From: Paenibacillus sp. Soil766
GTDB lineage: Bacteria; Bacillota; Bacilli; Paenibacillales; NBRC-103111
Assembly: GCF_001428105.1 (NCBI RefSeq)
Contig: NZ_LMSJ01000003.1
Span: 145,502-209,501 of the forward strand
DNA length: 64,000 nt
Direction of reading: 5' to 3'
The position numbers and the translations under genes are program-made. Below the pieces are notes generated by a model that had not been told where the DNA came from, did no database searches, and saw only the letters and a list, made by a program, of their open reading frames with translations. Positions 60,490 through 64,000 of the stretch are shown piece by piece; position 1 is the stretch's first letter; each line of letters starts with the position of its first letter.

Positions 60490-61761
60490 TTATATTTGGA
60501 AAATATTAATCTTGGATTTCAGTAGATCGGCCTGACATCGCAACATTTCCGAAGATGAAGATAGTTCTTCCATAACAGCCATTTGTTCTTGTACGGACAT
60601 TGATACATGTTTCGTCTCCTTCGAAATCTGGGTTGCAATCTCCGCCACTTCGTTCGTTTGAATTAAGGCACTTCCAATCTTCTGAATCTGATCGGTTACA
60701 CAACCTACAATATTTTCAACCGTCTGTGCGGTTTCCAAGACAGCCTTGTTGATTCGATTCAGTGCCTTCTTTCCTTCCTCACCCTTGCCAACTTCGCGGC
60801 TTGCGAGTTGTTCTTGATCGGTTATTTTCTCTACAACTCCCGCTACATCCAATTCAATTCGTGTGGTCAACTGGTTGATATCCTTCACCGCTTTGGCGCT
60901 TTGTTCGGCTAATTTGCGAATCTCCCCAGCTACGACCATGAAACCTGCACCATGCTCTCCTGCTCTTGCTGCTTCAATGGAAGCATTTAGGGCAAGCAAG
61001 TGCGTTTGCTCGGCAATGTCGCCAACAACTCGAGTTATAAGTCCGATTTCCTTCGCATTATCGTGTAACTGCCTGACGACACCAATGGATTCCAGATTGG
61101 AATTAGCCAAGTTCAGTAGGCCTTGTACCAGTGACCGCACGATAACCTCGCTCTCCTTGATGGTTGTCAACGTTTCTTGCGAAATGGTCTGTGAATCTCC
61201 TGCCTTGGCCCCGATTTCATCCGCAGCTTGTTTAATCTGCACGACTGCCGTTAACGTTCCTTGCGTGGATGCTGCTTGCTCTGATGCACCGTTCGATATC
61301 ATTTCAACAGCACCGGCTGTGAGCTCGATCTGTTTGGCTGCCTGTTCCATACCACTCCGTAGTACACCTGCATGGCTGTCCGTAAACGAAACACTAGCAG
61401 AAATATCCGTAATCATTTGCCGCAAATTCCCTATCATTTTCTCAAAAGATACACTAAGCAAGCGAATTTCGTCATTCGATTGGTACCATGGAATTTCCAC
61501 TTGCAAGTTACCGGTAGCGGCTTCGTTTGCGGCGTCAGTCAATCTGAGAAGTGGTTTTGTAAACCAGGTGGCGCCAAACCATCCTAATAAACCTGTCCAA
61601 AAAATGCCGAGCAGCATAATGATGGAGAGATATAGCCAATCTGCCATACTTGGCGCGATGATGTCTTTCAAATAGAAAATAAATAGCGCACTACAGCCAT
61701 AGGTGACGATCGATACAATAACAATACCAACTACTATTTTTTTGACTAAACTCAAATTCAT
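60490..61761 (-). CDS. Methyl-accepting chemotaxis protein without a sensor domain
   Basis: 423 residues. Two N-terminal membrane spans (about 8-30 and 42-62) joined by only about a dozen residues, so no extracellular ligand domain. A HAMP domain follows ([26 protein letters not shown]; cited in part) and then the MCP coiled coil with the conserved tip [31 protein letters not shown] (given in part). It would signal to CheA, sensing the membrane state or a cytoplasmic cue. The ATG overlaps the stop of the small zinc-ribbon gene by 4 nt, so they are translated together from the FNR-like promoter. Confidence 0.93.
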   Translation of the reverse strand: MNLSLVKKIVVGIVIVSIVTYGCSALFIFYLKDIIAPSMADWLYLSIIMLLGIFWTGLLGWFGATWFTKPLLRLTDAANEAATGNLQVEIPWYQSNDEIRLLSVSFEKMIGNLRQMITDISASVSFTDSHAGVLRSGMEQAAKQIELTAGAVEMISNGASEQAASTQGTLTAVVQIKQAADEIGAKAGDSQTISQETLTTIKESEVIVRSLVQGLLNLANSNLESIGVVRQLHDNAKEIGLITRVVGDIAEQTHLLALNASIEAARAGEHGAGFMVVAGEIRKLAEQSAKAVKDINQLTTRIELDVAGVVEKITDQEQLASREVGKGEEGKKALNRINKAVLETAQTVENIVGCVTDQIQKIGSALIQTNEVAEIATQISKETKHVSMSVQEQMAVMEELSSSSEMLRCQADLLKSKINIFQI

Positions 61762-61940
61762 GAATGAGCACCTTCGTCTTCGCCTTCGTAGCCCACTATC
61801 TTCTCAATAACCATCGTAACTTTGCCCGCTTTGTTCTTAAGGGTCGTTTTGACATCACCTATTTTGCAGTCCCCACAAATCCAACTGTTGCCTAGCTTTC
61901 TTGAACCATTCGTCTCCCCGCATTGTTCGCAAGTGATCAT
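61758..61940 (-). CDS. Small zinc-ribbon protein coupled to the chemoreceptor
   Basis: 60 residues. Four cysteines, [22 protein letters not shown], make a zinc or iron ribbon (two CxxC pairs); the rest is [20 protein letters not shown] and an acidic end. AGAGGAG lies 9-10 nt before ATG 61940, so it is a real gene. Its coupling to a sensor-less chemoreceptor suggests it could supply a cytoplasmic redox or metal input, but that is inference. Confidence 0.7.
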   Translation of the reverse strand: MITCEQCGETNGSRKLGNSWICGDCKIGDVKTTLKNKAGKVTMVIEKIVGYEGEDEGAHS

Positions 61941-61969
61941 TTATTTTCAACTCCTCTTCCTATACGTAA

Positions 61970-62014
61970 AATGTACTCCTTTTTCCAAATGTTCTCTGTG
62001 ACATATGTCACAGA
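61970..62014 (-). promoter_or_regulatory. FNR/CRP-type site at -41.5 of the chemoreceptor operon
   Basis: TCTGTGACATATGTCACAGA (61,995-62,014) is a perfect 20-bp palindrome containing TGTGA-N6-TCACA, the CRP/FNR-type consensus. A TACATT -10 at 61,975-61,970 gives a predicted start near 61,963, which places the site centre at -41.5, the class II activator position. Confidence 0.75.
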
Positions 62015-62032
62015 CCTCTAATAATAGAAAAA

Positions 62033-62069
62033 AGGACATGCCTCCTTTACAAACCAGGAGACACATCCT
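62033..62069 (-). terminator. Terminator of the two-component operon
   Basis: AGGATGTGTCTCCT pairs (with G-U) with AGGAGGCATGTCCT on the minus strand, then TTTTTT; the histidine kinase stop is at 62,070. Confidence 0.75.
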
Positions 62070-63185
62070 TCATATCTTCATTGGAACCATCAGCGTCACG
62101 GTAGTCCCTTCTCCTATTACAGAGTCAATTGTGACTTTGCCGCCAATACTCTTTGCTCGCTCTTCCATACTAAATAGGCCTACTCCTTTAGCACTACTGT
62201 TTCTGGCAAAACCATGTCCTCTGTCGATTATTCGCACGACAACAAAGCCATCCATCTCATTAACGGCAACACTTGCCTCTGATACGCTCGCATACTTCGC
62301 AATATTCGTAAGTGCCTCTTGGATCACACGATAGATGGTGGTTTCTTCTAGTGCTCCAAGCCGTCTGCGCAAATGGCTATTCAGCTCTACCCGAATGCCA
62401 TGGTGATCCGTGAAATTCTCAATATACGTACGAATAGCAGGTATGACACCTAGATCGTCCAGAACGGAAGGACGGATTTGCCAAGCTAGACTTCGCACCT
62501 CTTCGATGATCCCGGTTACATTGTGACGAAGACGCGTCAGCTCGGTCTGATCCGTCTCACCTTCTCCGATAAGTCGATCCATCTGTATCAATAAGGAGAA
62601 CAAGCTTTGTCCAATCCCATCATGCAGCTCGCGGGAAAATCTCCTTCGTTCTTCCTCTTGAATATGCATCACCTGTGACATCATCAGCTGAAGCTCTTCT
62701 TCCACCCGTTTTAGTTGTGTGACTTCATTACGAATCGCCAGATATTGATGGATCCGGCCCTGGTTATCGACAAAGGGCACGATAGTAGTGTCTACCCAAT
62801 AATAGCTGCCGTCTTTGGCTTTATTTTTAATCTCGCCACGCCATACGTCCCCCGAGGAAATCGTTCGCCATAAGTCGGCCATGAAGTCTTTTCCATGATG
62901 ACCAGAATTAATTATTCGATGGTCTAAACCGAGAAGCTCACTTCGCGCAAACTTGGAAATTTGGCAAAATTTATCATTCACATATTGAATTTTTCCTTTA
63001 TGGTCCGTAACCGCTACAATCGAGGATTCATCGAGAGCAAATTTAACATTGGATAATTGTTTCAGCGACTGTCTCAAATCCTGTTCAAACAACGAGTCCG
63101 TGATATGTTCATCAAGACGACTTAACAATTCCGTTACATTTTCGCCGATGACTTCCGGATATTCCCGGTTCAAATCCTTACTCAA
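62070..63185 (-). CDS. PAS-domain sensor histidine kinase (NarL/DesK class)
   Basis: 371 residues. N-terminal leader (1-45), a PAS domain with PAC (about 50-165: VAVTDHKGKIQYVNDKF, WRGEIKNKAKDGSYYWVDTT), then HisKA_3 with phospho-His in RRRFSRELHDGIGQS (about 185) and an HATPase domain (VIQEALTNIAKYA, GVGLFSMEERAKSIGG). No membrane span, so it senses a cytoplasmic signal, perhaps redox through the PAS. TTG start 63185, with AAAGGA 10 nt upstream inside the regulator gene. Overlaps the regulator stop by 8 nt. Confidence 0.9.
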   Translation of the reverse strand: MSKDLNREYPEVIGENVTELLSRLDEHITDSLFEQDLRQSLKQLSNVKFALDESSIVAVTDHKGKIQYVNDKFCQISKFARSELLGLDHRIINSGHHGKDFMADLWRTISSGDVWRGEIKNKAKDGSYYWVDTTIVPFVDNQGRIHQYLAIRNEVTQLKRVEEELQLMMSQVMHIQEEERRRFSRELHDGIGQSLFSLLIQMDRLIGEGETDQTELTRLRHNVTGIIEEVRSLAWQIRPSVLDDLGVIPAIRTYIENFTDHHGIRVELNSHLRRRLGALEETTIYRVIQEALTNIAKYASVSEASVAVNEMDGFVVVRIIDRGHGFARNSSAKGVGLFSMEERAKSIGGKVTIDSVIGEGTTVTLMVPMKI

Positions 63186-63828
63186 AGTTCAACAATCCTT
63201 TCTTCGCCGCATATTTCACTAACTCCGGTCTTGTCTTCAAGCCTAGCTTCTCCATGACGTTGCTTTTATGTGATTCCACGGTTTTGACGCTGATCACCAA
63301 TTGTTCCGCGATTTCTTTATTGGAGAATCCTTTGGCGATTAGAGCCAGAACTTCCCGTTCACGTTCCGAAAGTGACCCGAACGTGTCGACATTCTCTCCT
63401 TGCTTTAACTGTTCTATATATTCATTCATGAGCCGCTTCGTCGCCGTAGGATATAGATAGGCATTCCCCGCTGCAACGGAGCGGATCGCTGTCAGTAACT
63501 CCTCGTGCGGTGCACTTTTCAAAATGTACCCCGAAGCGCCAACGTGAATGGCTCTAAATAAGTATTCATCATCGTCATGCATCGTTAATATCAGAATTGC
63601 CAAGTCGGGCATTAATCGCCGCAGTTCCGCCGTCGCAGTTAGCCCATCCATGCCAGCTGGCATGTTCAGGTCCATTAAGACCACATCCGGCTTCAGCCGC
63701 CCCGCCGCCACAATCCCCTCTTCACCGTCAGCTGCTTCTCCGATCACTTCCATATTATGCTTGCCATGGAGCAGCATCATTAAGCCGGATCTAACTACAG
63801 CGTGATCATCCACTACAAGAATTTTCAG
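63178..63828 (-). CDS. NarL/FixJ-type response regulator (probable CTG start)
   Basis: 216 residues if begun at CTG 63828. The receiver needs its first strand KILVVDDHAVVR, with the acidic Asp pair, the phospho-Asp in DVVLMDLNMP, and lysine in YILKSAP. A LuxR-type helix-turn-helix follows (LSEREREVLALIAKGFSNKEIAEQL; cited by its ends). The shorter GTG frame (63813) would remove that first strand. Upstream of CTG is AAGGGGG at 8 nt, and no ATG, GTG or TTG stands between it and the in-frame TGA. Partner of the overlapping kinase. Confidence 0.88.
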   Translation of the reverse strand: MKILVVDDHAVVRSGLMMLLHGKHNMEVIGEAADGEEGIVAAGRLKPDVVLMDLNMPAGMDGLTATAELRRLMPDLAILILTMHDDDEYLFRAIHVGASGYILKSAPHEELLTAIRSVAAGNAYLYPTATKRLMNEYIEQLKQGENVDTFGSLSEREREVLALIAKGFSNKEIAEQLVISVKTVESHKSNVMEKLGLKTRPELVKYAAKKGLLNFE

Positions 63829-63875
63829 CGTACCCGCCCCCTTTTCATCCCATCATAACAAAATAAATGAATCCC

Positions 63876-64000
63876 CGTAAGGGCGGGCTCGATCGGCCCT
63901 AAGTCGATTTCATCCGACTTGCGCGGGTGCGTCGGCCGCTTCGGACGGCTGTAAGTCGATTTCATCGACTTACGCGGGCGCGTCGGCCACTCTGGACGGC
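63876..64000. repeat. GC-rich tandem repeat with 52-bp period (runs off window)
   Basis: TAAGTCGATTTCAT recurs at 63,900 and 63,952, each followed by CGACTT and GCGTCGGCC; a degraded unit precedes at about 63,876. It continues past the right edge. TAAGTCGATTTCATCGACTTA is itself a near palindrome of hairpin type (19-21 bp). Confidence 0.7.

Noticed and set aside
60863..61675. 270-residue plus-strand ORF
   Set aside because: Antisense to the well-supported chemoreceptor; cysteine- and serine-rich composition is typical of a reverse-strand shadow.

Overview
The window looks like chromosomal DNA of a spore-forming, glycan-degrading member of Paenibacillaceae (Paenibacillus or a close relative). 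The grounds are strong AGGAGG-type ribosome sites, frequent GTG and TTG starts, a Spo0E-family phosphatase, S-layer-homology and copper-amine-oxidase-N 'stalk' secreted proteins, LplABC-type sugar ABC transporters paired with a large membrane-anchored AraC regulator, many glycoside hydrolases, and CcpA-type cre boxes. I see no prophage, transposase, CRISPR array, rRNA or tRNA.

Layout. 1-10.9 kb is mixed housekeeping: an AMP-binding ligase (cut by the window edge) with a short-chain dehydrogenase, a Tat-type phosphoesterase, a secreted beta-propeller protein, an alditol oxidase with a racemase-like partner, an orphan solute-binding lipoprotein, EcsC, a serine/threonine kinase and an AraC remnant. 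11-23 kb holds an MFS gene, an LplABC-like sugar ABC operon ending in an SGNH hydrolase, its probable AraC-type membrane regulator, and a GH95 alpha-fucosidase-like enzyme. The ABC operon and the GH95 gene share an almost identical tandem operator at identical distance from the -10 box. 23-41 kb is a long minus-strand glycan locus: a LamG/FN3 secreted protein, two GH38 mannosidase-like enzymes, a GDPD-like protein, ThuA, Gfo/Idh, LacI, HAD, and a complete Opp/Dpp-type ABC transporter. Three 14-16 bp TTAAACCGGTTTAA-type palindromes plus cre boxes lie upstream of the transporter's binding protein.

41-52.4 kb carries TetR/DUF2306, small proteins, Spo0E, an AraC/GH105 divergent pair, an SLH-anchored 5'-nucleotidase, and an ABC-2 exporter operon preceded by a c-di-AMP (ydaO-type) riboswitch and terminator. 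52.5-57.5 kb has an AraC/GH42 beta-galactosidase divergent pair beside a decayed solute-binding gene, then a MarR/VOC operon with a duplicated operator. 57.6-63.8 kb has a ROK fructokinase, a TerB-like protein, a stalk-domain protein, a chemoreceptor operon with an FNR/CRP-type palindrome at -41.5, and a PAS histidine kinase/NarL regulator pair whose regulator appears to start at CTG.

Overall the window reads as a sugar-scavenging region. Extracellular or cytoplasmic glycosidases (GH95, GH38 x2, GH105, GH42) are each coupled to a transporter and/or a dedicated regulator, with carbon-catabolite control layered on top. The most noteworthy unexplained structures are the shared AraC-type operators, the riboswitch on an exporter operon, the FNR-like chemoreceptor promoter, and degenerate tandem arrays with a period of about 51 bp in several intergenic regions.
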